Below are positions 1-8,567 of a DNA stretch of 64,000 nt, in pieces; the first letter of the stretch is position 1, and each line of letters opens with the position of its first letter. The position numbers and the translations under genes are program-made. The notes beneath the pieces were generated by a model. That model was given only the letters and a program-made list of their open reading frames with translations. It was not told the origin of the DNA and made no database searches. This DNA is from JACKAL01 sp964400355. GTDB taxonomy: Bacteria > Bdellovibrionota > Bdellovibrionia > Bdellovibrionales > JAGQZY01. The DNA lies in contig CAYNTO010000001.1 in NCBI GenBank assembly GCA_964400355.1, positions 310,001 to 374,000 of the forward strand. Direction: 5' to 3'.

Positions 1-677
1 CGGGAGTGGTCGTTGCTCTCGATGTACAAATAGCTGAGCCCTTTTCGCGCCCCCAAAATGGCCCACAGGCCATTCGCTACATCGCTACCCACAGAACACC
101 AAATTTTTAGGCGTTCGATATTCGACACATGCACTCGCGCATGAAAAGCCTCCGCCAGGGGTGCGCCAGAGATCTTCCGGCCACCGTCGAGTGCCATTTT
201 TACACCTTCACGAAAGCCGGCGCGAAAGGCCTGCAAAGGAGTGTAGGTCATGTGCGACTGAGACAGCTCTTCGGGCAACTGGTAGTAGTCGAGCGTGAAA
301 CAAAAATCCACAGCGCCTCGTTCGTCGAGGCTCTCTTCGTGTGTGGCCGCGGTGAGGAGTGCTTGGCGCGACCAATTTTTTACCCCGCCGTTGCCATAGG
401 AGAGACCATTGAGTGCATTGCGCGAACACCAGGAAAGAACGTAGTCTGATTTTAAAAGAGTGTCAGGAATTCGAAGATCCCACATTTTGTCATTGAGAAG
501 TGAGTCGCCGTCCACCGTGAAGAAACGTTCGGTCGAAGATAAACTAGCGCAAGTTCTATGAGCTTTGTGAAAGCCGGTGATACCGTCGACACGTTGGGCG
601 TGCGGAATACGGTGAGAGATGTCGCGCCAAAATTCTTCCTTTTGAGGCTCGTCGTATGAAATATAAAAAACGTCCAT
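1..677 (-). CDS. Partial glycosyltransferase-like conserved protein (3' end beyond window)
   Basis: An open frame of about 225 codons runs leftward from the ATG at 675-677 and leaves the window without a stop, so the C-terminus is missing. It begins MDVFYISYDEP and carries FFTVDGDSLL near residue 55. Aromatic-rich ISYDEP plus a VDGD acidic motif reminds me of glycosyltransferase-like proteins found in phages and some bacteria, but this is recollection of a pattern and not a firm family assignment. An in-frame ATG at 684-686 is an alternative start only one base after the stop of the upstream trmJ-like gene, so the two are probably co-transcribed. No clear Shine-Dalgarno decides between the starts. 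Activity and substrate are unknown. Confidence 0.7.
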   Translation of the reverse strand, partial: MDVFYISYDEPQKEEFWRDISHRIPHAQRVDGITGFHKAHRTCASLSSTERFFTVDGDSLLNDKMWDLRIPDTLLKSDYVLSWCSRNALNGLSYGNGGVKNWSRQALLTAATHEESLDERGAVDFCFTLDYYQLPEELSQSHMTYTPLQAFRAGFREGVKMALDGGRKISGAPLAEAFHARVHVSNIERLKIWCSVGSDVANGLWAILGARKGLSYLYIESNDHS

Positions 678-687
678 GCCGTACATA

Positions 688-1437
688 TTAAAGGTCGACC
701 GAGGTGTCTGTTTTTTTATCGGCGCGTTCTTTCAGTTTGCGAATAGTTTGTTGTAAAACAGTTTCTAGCATGCGCAATTCTTTGGGATTTGGAATGCCCT
801 TGAGCATGAGGCGTTTGATAACTGTATAAGCGTTTACGCGTTCGTGAGTTTCGATGTCCACATTGAGCGCCTCTAGCCATTTACGGAGTGTTTCCTCTGG
901 GAAGAAAAACTTTTCCTTGGGCTCCTCCACGTTGGTGTGGCGCACTTGCATCTGCGCGTTGAGTAGGCAAAGAGCGTTGATCACCGCGTGGGAGAGGTTG
1001 AGACTCTGGTTCTCGCCTGGAAGGTGCATTCGGAAAATGCGGTGGACGTAATCGAGATCCGTTTCCGCCAGCCCGTGATCCTCGGGTCCAAAAATAAGAT
1101 AAATATTTTTTGTCATCATCGATTCTTGGAGCTCAGTATCGCTCGTGAGAGCTTCCATAAAATCGGATGTTTCGCGCTTGCGGCCATCGCGTGCTGAAAA
1201 GGCAATACGAATGCCTTCGTGCTCCCAATCATAGAAACGCTGCCAGTGCGGATAAATTGTCGCTGAACTCAATACAGTTTGGGCATGAGCCGCACCTTCG
1301 TTGGCTTCCATGTCTAGTTCGCATTGCGGTTCGATAATGATCAGGTGTTTGAGACCATAGTTCGACATGGCTCGCGCCACCATCCCGATGTTGCGCGGAT
1401 ATTTAGGGCGGACAAGTACGATACGTATTGATTCCAT
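688..1437 (-). CDS. trmJ: TrmJ-type SPOUT tRNA/rRNA 2'-O-methyltransferase
   Basis: A 249-residue SPOUT (TrmH/SpoU) methyltransferase. The N-terminal half begins IRIVLVRPKYPRNIGMVARA, the usual start of the TrmJ/LasT group. The knot motifs are visible as FGPEDHGL (residues about 116-123) and NLSHAV (about 147-152), which form the SAM-binding trefoil knot. TrmJ proteins 2'-O-methylate position 32 of certain tRNAs in the cytoplasm. The length matches the family (about 240-260). The C-terminal helical extension is typical of TrmJ and separates it from plain rRNA SpoU enzymes. The gene starts 2 bases after the stop of the hydroxylase gene and is followed after one base by the partial edge gene, so it lies inside a tight minus-strand operon. 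The exact RNA target is inferred from family. Confidence 0.85.
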   Translation of the reverse strand: MESIRIVLVRPKYPRNIGMVARAMSNYGLKHLIIIEPQCELDMEANEGAAHAQTVLSSATIYPHWQRFYDWEHEGIRIAFSARDGRKRETSDFMEALTSDTELQESMMTKNIYLIFGPEDHGLAETDLDYVHRIFRMHLPGENQSLNLSHAVINALCLLNAQMQVRHTNVEEPKEKFFFPEETLRKWLEALNVDIETHERVNAYTVIKRLMLKGIPNPKELRMLETVLQQTIRKLKERADKKTDTSVDL

Positions 1438-1439
1438 AA

Positions 1440-3194
1440 TTAAATCACCTGATCCGCAAGCTCGAGACCAAGATCGATGTACTCGGCTTTTTCTGGAGAT
1501 ATTGCGCGGATGCGTTGAAGCTCGTCGAGACTGGGTTTTTTAAACTTTTCCAGTTCGGAAAATCGAAAAGACAATTCGTGAATTTCTAAAAATGCCAACC
1601 ATTCACCGTCTGCGCGGCTCTTAAGTTCTTTCAAACTTTGTTCAATGACAGTGGCATCTACTGGTGAGGTTCCCTCGCGCATATCGCGGATTTTTTGATA
1701 GATCCCGTGTTTAAATTTTTCCATTTCGGTGATGGCCTTACGCGGAATGATTTTTGGTACAAACGCATCGAATACGCCGTAAGCTTCGCGATCCGCAGGA
1801 CCGCCAAAAACGGAGGTGACGGTGGACGCAATAGCCATGTCGAAAGTTCCCCAATCTGGTAGGAACAAAACTTTTTCACCGTTTTTCACTAAACATTTTT
1901 CGAAGGCAAGGAGCACAAGTTTTCCATTAAGGCGTGCTTCGCTTTTTAAAATTCCCTCGATAACAATACCTGATTCCATCTCGAGTTTTGAAAACTCGCC
2001 AACTTTGAGTCCGATCTTTTCCAGTTCGGCGGTAGAGAGGGAAGACGGGTCTTGGTCTATACCTTTAAAGAACCCAACCGGTGTGCTGTAGCCGTCTTTG
2101 TGATAGTCGGCACCGTGGCCCTCCAGTTGTTTCTCATCGAAGCTGATTTGTGTGGGGCCCTGGAAGCGCACGTAGTAAGGTTGATTTTTGCCATTCACAG
2201 AGAACTCAATTACTTGCCCTGAGATCTGTAAACCACTGTTGAGTTGCACAGTATTGACAGTTTTTGCTTTTTTCGCACGCTCCAAACCGACGGCTCCACC
2301 TAAGCGAAAAGCCAATCGGTTTTCAAGATCTTTGAGAACTCGGCCGAGATCGTCAAATGATTTCGCGACAAAGAGCTGAGGCTGTTTTTCGGTGATATCG
2401 TACGTGGTATCTACACAATCCACAGAGAGCGGGATCTTTTCCACAGCCGAAGTGAGGCAACTTCGAGCCTCGCCCACTGATGATAACAGACCCGCGCCAA
2501 AAATCTTTGGTGATTTTAAATCGCCGATCAGTCCATACTCTGCAGTCCACCAATTCATGCGCCCCAACAGAGCAGCCTCTGAGACGTGAGAAATGGCGGC
2601 GTTGACATCGGTGAGTTTCTTTTCTGCGGCTTTTATCTGCTCGGAAGTGGACGTCGGATTCTCTTTGATGTCGGAGAGATCGCGAATGGCTTCATACTGT
2701 GCCAGGTCTTCACTGGAGATGATGGCCTTTTTCGCCACTTGAGCATAGCTCTTGAGATAATTGGCAAATTTTTCGTCGACAAGAATGGGCGCGTGTCCTG
2801 CTGCCTCGTGAACAATGTCGGGAGCTGGAGTGTAAAGAATATGGTCGATAGTGCGCATGTCACTGGCGATAGGAAGTATGCTCAAGCTCTGCAGTTCCAT
2901 AAACGCAGCTGGTGGAATGAACCCGCTCACAGGAATGGCGTACCAGCCAAATTCTTGAAGCTTTTCACACATAAGATCGATGCGGGGAATCTCACGCACC
3001 TTAATACCTGTTTTCTCGAGGCCTTCGCTGTAACAGTCATAGGCATTTTTAGATAAAAAGTTTTTAAGTTGGCGCAGAGAGAAGCGCCATGTCGCCTGGT
3101 CGAGAGGGGTGTAGCGCGAATAATCCTGATCCACTACGTATTGGCGCAGATGTGCAGGAATAGTTTTAACAACTTCGGCGTAAGTTTGCCTCAT
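1440..3194 (-). CDS. Aromatic amino acid hydroxylase, long form
   Basis: A 584-residue pterin-dependent aromatic amino acid hydroxylase. The iron site is readable: HEAAGH supplies His129 and His134, and Glu219 lies in WWTAEYGL, the 2-His-1-carboxylate facial triad. The catalytic domain spans roughly residues 20-300. A further region of about 280 residues follows with no motif I recognise. Bacterial phenylalanine hydroxylases are usually 260-300 residues, so this belongs to a long form seen in some Bacteroidetes and Bdellovibrio-like genomes. The likely reaction is Phe to Tyr (or Trp hydroxylation) with tetrahydropterin and O2; the substrate cannot be read. It sits between hldD (8-base gap) and the trmJ-like gene (2-base gap) in one operon. 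A pterin recycling gene is not seen nearby. Confidence 0.85.
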   Translation of the reverse strand: MRQTYAEVVKTIPAHLRQYVVDQDYSRYTPLDQATWRFSLRQLKNFLSKNAYDCYSEGLEKTGIKVREIPRIDLMCEKLQEFGWYAIPVSGFIPPAAFMELQSLSILPIASDMRTIDHILYTPAPDIVHEAAGHAPILVDEKFANYLKSYAQVAKKAIISSEDLAQYEAIRDLSDIKENPTSTSEQIKAAEKKLTDVNAAISHVSEAALLGRMNWWTAEYGLIGDLKSPKIFGAGLLSSVGEARSCLTSAVEKIPLSVDCVDTTYDITEKQPQLFVAKSFDDLGRVLKDLENRLAFRLGGAVGLERAKKAKTVNTVQLNSGLQISGQVIEFSVNGKNQPYYVRFQGPTQISFDEKQLEGHGADYHKDGYSTPVGFFKGIDQDPSSLSTAELEKIGLKVGEFSKLEMESGIVIEGILKSEARLNGKLVLLAFEKCLVKNGEKVLFLPDWGTFDMAIASTVTSVFGGPADREAYGVFDAFVPKIIPRKAITEMEKFKHGIYQKIRDMREGTSPVDATVIEQSLKELKSRADGEWLAFLEIHELSFRFSELEKFKKPSLDELQRIRAISPEKAEYIDLGLELADQVI

Positions 3195-3202
3195 GGCAGC
3201 TC

Positions 3203-4168
3203 CTAAAAAAACGGATCCTGTTTTTCCAAGTAATTGTGAACGTAATCTTTAACACCTGCTTCGAGTGTCCACTGAGGTTGTGAAAAGCCCATACTCAGAA
3301 AACGATCCATCTTAGCCTCGGTAAAATATTGGTAACGGGCTCGTAAGTTTTCGGGTACATCTGTCCATTCAACCTTGGTTGGCTTTCCCAGTTCGGAAAA
3401 GACGGCATTGGCTAAATCCAGCCAGGTGCGCGCAACGCCGTAACCCATATTGTAAATTCCGGAATAGCCTTTTTTATCGAGAAGAATTTCCATAATCCAG
3501 CGAGTGATATCTTTTACATATACAAAATCACGGAGCTGTTTACCATCTTCATAATTTTCATTGTGCGAGCGGAATAATTTTAAGCTGTCGTTTACAGTGA
3601 TCTGTCGGAAAGCTTTGAACACCACGCTCGACATATCCTGTTTGTAATACTCATTTGGTCCGTAAACGTTAAAGAAGCGCAATCCCATCCACAACGGAGG
3701 CGTTTTGGTCTGGCGAATCGCCCAAATATCAAAATTGAGTTTAGATTCACCGTAAGGATTTAATGGTTCAAAAAAGCGCGGGTCGGTTTGGTCGTCAAAA
3801 CCTTTTGTGCCATCGCCGTAAACAGCACCGCTGCTTGCGTAAATGAACGGACAGGCGTTTTCCGTGCACCACTCAAAGAGACGTTGAGTGTACTCAGTAT
3901 TGATTGTTCGCAGGTACTCGCGATTCATTTCTGTGGTGGAGGAACAAGCACCCATGTGAATTATGCCATCGATATTTTTCGCAGTGGCCAGGTACTCCCA
4001 GAGTTCACTGTGAGTGAGAAACTTTTCATAGGCTCTCTTGTTGAGCATACCGGGACGTGTCTCGGGGCGCACAACATCGACGGCGATGATGTTTTTAATG
4101 TTGCGATTGTTCAATTCCCAAACAATAGCGCTGCCGATAAAACCTGTGGCACCTGTGACTATAATCAT
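3203..4168 (-). CDS. hldD: ADP-L-glycero-D-manno-heptose 6-epimerase
   Basis: A 321-residue extended short-chain dehydrogenase. The NAD(P)-binding loop GATGFIG is at residues 6-12. The catalytic serine lies in YASSGAVYG (about 110-118) and the Tyr-xxx-Lys pair is Y139/K143 in NPYGESK. The whole pattern and length match HldD (RfaD), which converts ADP-D-glycero- to ADP-L-glycero-manno-heptose for the LPS inner core. This indicates that the host makes heptose-containing LPS. It is preceded by a membrane-protein gene (47-base gap) and followed by the hydroxylase gene. No other LPS core genes are adjacent in this window. Confidence 0.92.
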   Translation of the reverse strand: MIIVTGATGFIGSAIVWELNNRNIKNIIAVDVVRPETRPGMLNKRAYEKFLTHSELWEYLATAKNIDGIIHMGACSSTTEMNREYLRTINTEYTQRLFEWCTENACPFIYASSGAVYGDGTKGFDDQTDPRFFEPLNPYGESKLNFDIWAIRQTKTPPLWMGLRFFNVYGPNEYYKQDMSSVVFKAFRQITVNDSLKLFRSHNENYEDGKQLRDFVYVKDITRWIMEILLDKKGYSGIYNMGYGVARTWLDLANAVFSELGKPTKVEWTDVPENLRARYQYFTEAKMDRFLSMGFSQPQWTLEAGVKDYVHNYLEKQDPFF

Positions 4169-4215
4169 AGGGCTCCGTTCATATCACGGAGAGTGGGGGG
4201 TGTCTATTTTTAGGC

Positions 4216-4965
4216 TCAGGCTTCGGGGGGCAGGAGGTGGGTTTCCACAACGCGTTTGCTGCCCCACTCCGTAATCACGGCCTCTATATCTAAGCTCTCA
4301 AATATACTCGCGTATACGAGATAACCCACACTGAAGGTCATCGGCACAAAATAGAGGAGAAACGGCGCTAAGCAGAGAGCCAGGGACACCACTGCGAAGA
4401 TTCCCAAAATCCCCAGTGTTGCCAAGCTGGCTGTCATGTTAAGAGTTAATCCCTGATAAACTTTATTGAATGCCACCTTCCAGTCCATGAGGGGATTCTG
4501 CAACATCATAAATGCTGAAAATATAAACAAAAAAAGAGCGGTGGCAGCGGCCACTTTGCACGCAAGGATCAGTGGGGTAAATCTCAGAAATGGCGCAATC
4601 TGAGCCAGCACAGCCAATCCCGCGATGATGAGAATGGGCATTTTAAATTTTTCAAAATAAGTGGCATCAAACGCATATTTTAGAAAGCTATCCAAATCCG
4701 TTTTCAATGTGGGTTCTCGGAGAAGGGCATGAGTGAGTCGCATCGTCGCGAGCGAGTAGAAAAACATCAAGAGGGAAACTCCCACATTTCCTACGGCCGC
4801 GATAAACCACACGTGCACCAAGGTAGGGATCGCCCAAAGGATGAAGAGAGAAATATACATGATTAAACCACAGATTATAAAAAGCGTGTAGTTGCGTTCG
4901 CCAATTTTTAAGCCCGCCAATATCCAGCGGTGGCAGTATTCTAGCGGGACTCGATTTGGTTCCAT
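4216..4965 (-). CDS. Polytopic inner-membrane protein, unknown function
   Basis: I do not recognise a family. The start chosen is the ATG at 4963-4965 because AGAGGA precedes it by a few bases; an upstream ATG at 4995 would add ten residues without a ribosome binding site. The product is about 249 residues with roughly six hydrophobic segments, beginning after a short cytoplasmic stretch (first membrane span about residues 25-50) and including long Leu/Ile/Phe-rich helices near the middle and C-terminus. No charged motif suggesting a transporter or enzyme is visible. It lies between the ATP-grasp-like gene and hldD on the same strand with short gaps, so co-expression is likely. Function unknown. 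Confidence 0.75.
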   Translation of the reverse strand: MEPNRVPLEYCHRWILAGLKIGERNYTLFIICGLIMYISLFILWAIPTLVHVWFIAAVGNVGVSLLMFFYSLATMRLTHALLREPTLKTDLDSFLKYAFDATYFEKFKMPILIIAGLAVLAQIAPFLRFTPLILACKVAAATALFLFIFSAFMMLQNPLMDWKVAFNKVYQGLTLNMTASLATLGILGIFAVVSLALCLAPFLLYFVPMTFSVGYLVYASIFESLDIEAVITEWGSKRVVETHLLPPEA

Positions 4966-5000
4966 GGATCCTCTTTTAAAAAGCAGTATATGCATTAATG

Positions 5001-6179
5001 CTAGGTGAAGACAAGCGGAGCGTGTCCACCAAGCGGTGTCTGTAAATTTGTCAGCTGCCCACGGTAAAGGCGGGCAAAGGCCAATTGAATTTTTCCCTCG
5101 AAAAACAGAAAGCGAAGGTCATATTTAAATTTTTCCGATGTGGTGGTGCCACCGCTGTGATGCTCGAGCTGCAACTCTGCGGGTGGCGCCGTTTCTTGAG
5201 CGAGCATTTTCTCGGAATAAATGTCTTCGAATTTTTTGCGACTAATGGAACGTCCGTTGTACACCGATTTTGAACCGTAAGAATCTTGCGGCTTAAAGAA
5301 AAACCGTGAGCGCTCTTTCCACAGCTGCTCTTTGGATTCGAAGGAGCCAAATGTTTTGGTTTGGAGCAGTGCCTTCTGGAGGTGCGGGAAGTTCTCGAGC
5401 GCCAGCGCTTTGCTCCAGTCTGGATTCTGCAGGTCGATGAGTCTTTTTTTATCAGCAAATAGCGCATAACCCCATGGGTGGGGCGACAGCTTTACCGTTT
5501 CTTCGCGGAGTGCGCGAGCAACATGAGGTAGTTTTTGCAAATAGAAATCTGTGTGGCGATTGTAGATACCGTAGATTTTTTTGTTTTCGTGTATAAGCCC
5601 ATTCGCAGAATTGGATGAGATCTGAGCCGGATCCAATATGGCGCATGCTACGCCGAGGCGCTTTTCGAAAAACTTTTTATACATTAAAAATTCGATGTAG
5701 AGTTTTTGCTCGGGAGGATTTTCATCCATGATAACAAGCCACTCTTCTTCGTTCGGTGGCGATATGGTCGTGCGAAAGTTATTGGCCAGATCCTCGAGGG
5801 CATTGGGAAACGTCTCAAGCCCACGCGCCCTGTAGCTCATGGAATTGACCAAGTAGCCCGAGGCGTTTGTATTGATCTCGATAATTTTGAGCGCACCTGT
5901 TTCCGTAACGTGCACATCAAGGCTCATCAGTAGCGGCGCGATTTTCGTTGGAGTTACCTGAAGCGTTTTTACTTCCTCGGCAACGCGATTTTGATATTCC
6001 TGTTGCGAAGAGAGTCGGTGCAAATCAGTTACAATGTTTTGCGCCTCGCCGAGAACGGATTTAGGAAGCTCCACCGTAAACGCTGAAATAAGGTTGGGCG
6101 TGACACTCGCAAAATCTGATTTTTCGAGGGAAAAGTAACTGCAGCTTGTCTGTATAAACGCATCGAATGAGTTCGACAT
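5001..6179 (-). CDS. ATP-grasp-like protein of unknown substrate
   Basis: A 392-residue protein with features of an ATP-grasp fold: EINTNASGYL near residue 100, FFKPQDSYGSKSVYNG near residue 290 (a lysine in a small, glycine-rich strand-loop, as in ATP-binding sites), and KYDLRFLFFEG near 350. ATP-grasp enzymes ligate a carboxylate to an amine or thiol through an acyl-phosphate; the substrate here cannot be read. The assignment is by fold-like pattern only. The start codon lies only nine bases after the hairpin that ends the peroxiredoxin gene, with no Shine-Dalgarno, so translation start or expression is unusual. Downstream neighbours are a membrane protein and hldD. Confidence 0.6.
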   Translation of the reverse strand: MSNSFDAFIQTSCSYFSLEKSDFASVTPNLISAFTVELPKSVLGEAQNIVTDLHRLSSQQEYQNRVAEEVKTLQVTPTKIAPLLMSLDVHVTETGALKIIEINTNASGYLVNSMSYRARGLETFPNALEDLANNFRTTISPPNEEEWLVIMDENPPEQKLYIEFLMYKKFFEKRLGVACAILDPAQISSNSANGLIHENKKIYGIYNRHTDFYLQKLPHVARALREETVKLSPHPWGYALFADKKRLIDLQNPDWSKALALENFPHLQKALLQTKTFGSFESKEQLWKERSRFFFKPQDSYGSKSVYNGRSISRKKFEDIYSEKMLAQETAPPAELQLEHHSGGTTTSEKFKYDLRFLFFEGKIQLAFARLYRGQLTNLQTPLGGHAPLVFT

Positions 6180-6180
6180 A

Positions 6181-6210
6181 AATAGAAAACGCCAGAGAGC
6201 TCCCTGGCGT
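6181..6210 (-). terminator. Rho-independent terminator after peroxiredoxin
   Basis: A GC-rich hairpin at 6189-6210 (arms acgccag and ctggcgt) is followed on the minus strand by a T-rich tract at 6181-6188. It lies about 20 bases after the peroxiredoxin stop and directly before the ATG at 6179. Confidence 0.8.
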
Positions 6211-6232
6211 CCATCAATATTAGAGTTAAAGC

Positions 6233-6754
6233 CTAAGCCTTAACGAATTTAGACCCTGGTTTCCAACCAGCACCGCACAATTCACCAGACTGTAGTGCTT
6301 GAACGACGCGAAGGATTTCGTTGCAATCGCGACCCACGTTGAGGTTGTGAATGCCCATGTATTGGATTTTACCCTCTGGATCGATAACAAAAGTGCCGCG
6401 CGTGGCGATGCCTTTGTCCTCGAGTAGAACGCCGTAGTCGCGAGATACACGCTTAGTGACGTCGCCGATCAATGGATAGTTGAGATCTTTAAGATCGTCT
6501 TTGATCCAACGCTTGTGCGAGTGAACAGAATCCACACTGCAGCCAAGAACTTGTGCATTGGCTTCTTTAAATTTTGGCAGATAGTCACGGAATTGCGTGA
6601 TCTCTGTTGGACACACAAACGTGAAATCAAGGGGGTAAAAATAGAGAACTACCCATTTGCCTTTGTAATCACTTAGGCTCACATCTTTAAATTCGCCACC
6701 ATCAACCACCGCCGGTGCAGTGAATTGAGGAGCTGGCTGACCGATCATTGGCAT
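6233..6754 (-). CDS. Typical 2-Cys peroxiredoxin (AhpC/TSA)
   Basis: A 173-residue AhpC/Prx1-type peroxiredoxin. The peroxidatic cysteine is C48 in FTFVCPTE and the resolving cysteine is C160 in GELCGAGW, so both halves of the catalytic disulfide are present. It reduces H2O2 and organic peroxides in the cytoplasm, being recycled by a thioredoxin-type system not encoded here. Length is slightly short for AhpC (187) and closer to thioredoxin-dependent forms. A GAGGAGGCAG ribosome binding site precedes the ATG. It appears monocistronic, with its own terminator. It diverges from exonuclease III, so two oxidative damage genes share one intergenic region. No OxyR or PerR site could be picked out by eye. 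Confidence 0.93.
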   Translation of the reverse strand: MPMIGQPAPQFTAPAVVDGGEFKDVSLSDYKGKWVVLYFYPLDFTFVCPTEITQFRDYLPKFKEANAQVLGCSVDSVHSHKRWIKDDLKDLNYPLIGDVTKRVSRDYGVLLEDKGIATRGTFVIDPEGKIQYMGIHNLNVGRDCNEILRVVQALQSGELCGAGWKPGSKFVKA

Positions 6755-6925
6755 TCTGCCTCCTCATTTATATAAGTTCTAGAAGAGCGACTATGGCCCA
6801 TAACGTTGTTTCCGTCAAAAGGTAAGAGGTGCCTTTTTTCAAGGCTGAGCGTCACGGTTCTTCTCAGAGCGAGCAAGGGTGTCAGAAGCGTTGCAAAACG
6901 GCCGCACAACCAGTAGTTAGGACCA

Positions 6926-7696
6926 ATGAAGATTATCTCTTGGAATGTAAATGGAATTCGCGCGGTTTACAAAAAAGGTTTCCTCGATTTTGTACAAAAA
7001 GAGAATCCCGATATTTTGTGTTTGCAGGAGACCAAGGCGCACAAAGATCAGCTCGACCCCATTCTTCATCATCCGACAGCCGATTATGCGAGCTACTGGT
7101 CTTCTGCAAAAAAGAAGGGCTATTCGGGGACGGTCACCTACACAAAAGATGAGCCCACCAAGGTGGAGTACGGAATCGGTGACGAGCGCTTTGATTCCGA
7201 GGGCCGCTTTGTCATCACTCACCACAACGATTTCGTACTTTATAATGTGTATTTTCCCAACGGAGCTTCGGGGCCGGAGCGCCATGGATTTAAACAAGAA
7301 TTTCTAAAAGATTTTACGGCTCATCTCTGTGAGCAAATGACAGTTCACAAAAAGAATATAATCCTAGTGGGCGATTACAATGTGGCTCATCAGGAGACCG
7401 ATATTTACGATCCCGTGCGACTGGCGAAAACCAGCGGATTTTTACCAGAAGAGCGCAAATGGTTTGGGAGTTTACTCGATGCGGGCTTTATCGACACGTT
7501 CCGCTTTAAATATCCCGATGTGAAAGACAAATACACGTGGTGGTCTTACTTTGAACTGGCACGCCCGGGCAATCGCGGTTGGCGCATCGATTACATTTGC
7601 ATCAGTAAAGGTCTGGAAAGTCGCATTGTCGATGCGGGAATTATGGACGATCAGCACGGTTCAGATCACTGTCCGGTATGGATTGAGCTCAAATAA
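6926..7696 (+). CDS. xth: Exodeoxyribonuclease III
   Basis: A 256-residue exonuclease III/AP endonuclease of the EEP fold. It starts MKIISWNVNGIRA (the metal-binding Asn motif), has LCLQETKA (the metal-binding Glu), GDYNVAH (catalytic Asp/Asn), WRIDYICIS, and ends with GSDHCPVW (catalytic His). These cover the expected active-site set for incision at abasic sites in base-excision repair, using Mg2+. Length is normal for the family. A weak purine-rich stretch precedes the ATG. It is divergent from the peroxiredoxin gene, consistent with a role in oxidative DNA damage repair, and is followed after about 110 bases by the SH3 protein gene. Confidence 0.95.
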   Translation: MKIISWNVNGIRAVYKKGFLDFVQKENPDILCLQETKAHKDQLDPILHHPTADYASYWSSAKKKGYSGTVTYTKDEPTKVEYGIGDERFDSEGRFVITHHNDFVLYNVYFPNGASGPERHGFKQEFLKDFTAHLCEQMTVHKKNIILVGDYNVAHQETDIYDPVRLAKTSGFLPEERKWFGSLLDAGFIDTFRFKYPDVKDKYTWWSYFELARPGNRGWRIDYICISKGLESRIVDAGIMDDQHGSDHCPVWIELK

Positions 7697-7808
7697 ACAT
7701 CCACTTAGGTTGGATGATCGTGGACCTTGTGAGTGGAGTTGTGCTGATGGCACCATTCCGTACCTTAGTCGAGTTAAAGATGTTTGCGGTTATACCGTTG
7801 AGAGTCTG

Positions 7809-8264
7809 ATGCATCCATTGATTCTCTTCCTTTTGGTGTTCTTGACTAGCATTCACGCAAGTGCGGTGTGCGTTTCCAAAAGCGAAGTGGAGTTGAATTC
7901 TAAACCAGGTGGTAAGGGAAACGTGTGGATCGTGGGGCGCTATATGCCGCTCATGCAGGTGAGCCGCAAGGGCGCTTGGATCCAAGTGATGGATGTGGAC
8001 AGTTCTAAACACTGGATCCATGCACGGTATCTTACCGAGGACTTTGATTGTGTGATCGTTCGCTCGAGTACTGCCAATCTTCGTTTGGGACCTGGAACCC
8101 AATACCCGGCAACAGATCTCGCAGTTGTGCGCAAATATGCAACATTTAGAAAAGTTGGACGAGATGAGGATTGGATTAAAGTTCAAGACGAGTTTGGGCA
8201 AGTCCACTGGCTCCACGAAAGCACAGTCTGGGAGCCCCGCTACCGGACCAAAGTGTCGTTCTAA
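7809..8264 (+). CDS. Secreted bacterial SH3-domain protein
   Basis: The start chosen is the ATG at 7809-7811 because it opens a clear signal peptide (MHPLILFLLVFLTSIHASA, about 19 residues); the longer in-frame extension overlaps xth and has no such signal. The mature part (about 130 residues) reads as two tandem SH3-like repeats: one from the first Cys to WIHARYL, the second from LRLGPGTQYPATD to VHWLHE. This is the usual pattern of bacterial SH3 proteins, where NLRLGPG and a WI/W-containing strand recur. Such domains commonly bind cell-wall peptides; here it is probably periplasmic, perhaps peptidoglycan-associated. No catalytic domain is fused. Two cysteines (one per repeat) might form a disulfide. 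Confidence 0.8.
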   Translation: MHPLILFLLVFLTSIHASAVCVSKSEVELNSKPGGKGNVWIVGRYMPLMQVSRKGAWIQVMDVDSSKHWIHARYLTEDFDCVIVRSSTANLRLGPGTQYPATDLAVVRKYATFRKVGRDEDWIKVQDEFGQVHWLHESTVWEPRYRTKVSF

Positions 8265-8567
8265 TAAGCACAAATGGATCGCGCTTCAACACAGCGTCAA
8301 CAGTGTTATCCACAGCATTTATTGATCGTGCTAAACGGCCTGAAACCCTACACTGTAGCGGTTTTCAGAGGGAAAAAGATCCTTCAACTATAAGCAAATC
8401 TTTGAGAAGGCATAGTAATAATTTAAGTTAGTTTAAGTAATTTGACTTGCCTTTTTTATTGCGCCTGTGTCTTAATAGTCCCCAGTTCCGATAGGGATTG
8501 GGAACTGAAGTAGACATACAAATCTTGAGAATCTTGGGGAAGAGACTTGAGACACGGAGGGGAAGTT
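8265..8567. other. Intergenic region, no gene seen
   Basis: About 300 bases between the SH3 and DksA-like genes. I see a perfect DnaA-type 9-mer (TTATCCACA, 8306-8314), a hairpin with arms CAGTTCC/GGAACTG near 8483-8507, and a T-rich stretch near 8450. No ORF or clear promoter is convincing. The hairpin could lie in the 5' leader of the downstream gene. Confidence 0.5.

Noticed and set aside
2586..3056. Plus-strand frame of 156 codons inside the hydroxylase gene
   Set aside because: Opposite strand of a gene with clear catalytic residues; no motif or start site.
6755..6925. Possible regulatory RNA or tRNA between peroxiredoxin and xth
   Set aside because: No cloverleaf or conserved arms could be folded by eye; only a weak AAAAGG/CCTTTT pair is present.
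8306..8314. Perfect DnaA box as sign of a replication origin
   Set aside because: Only one exact box is seen, without a cluster, AT-rich unwinding region or dnaA/dnaN nearby. A lone 9-mer is expected by chance.
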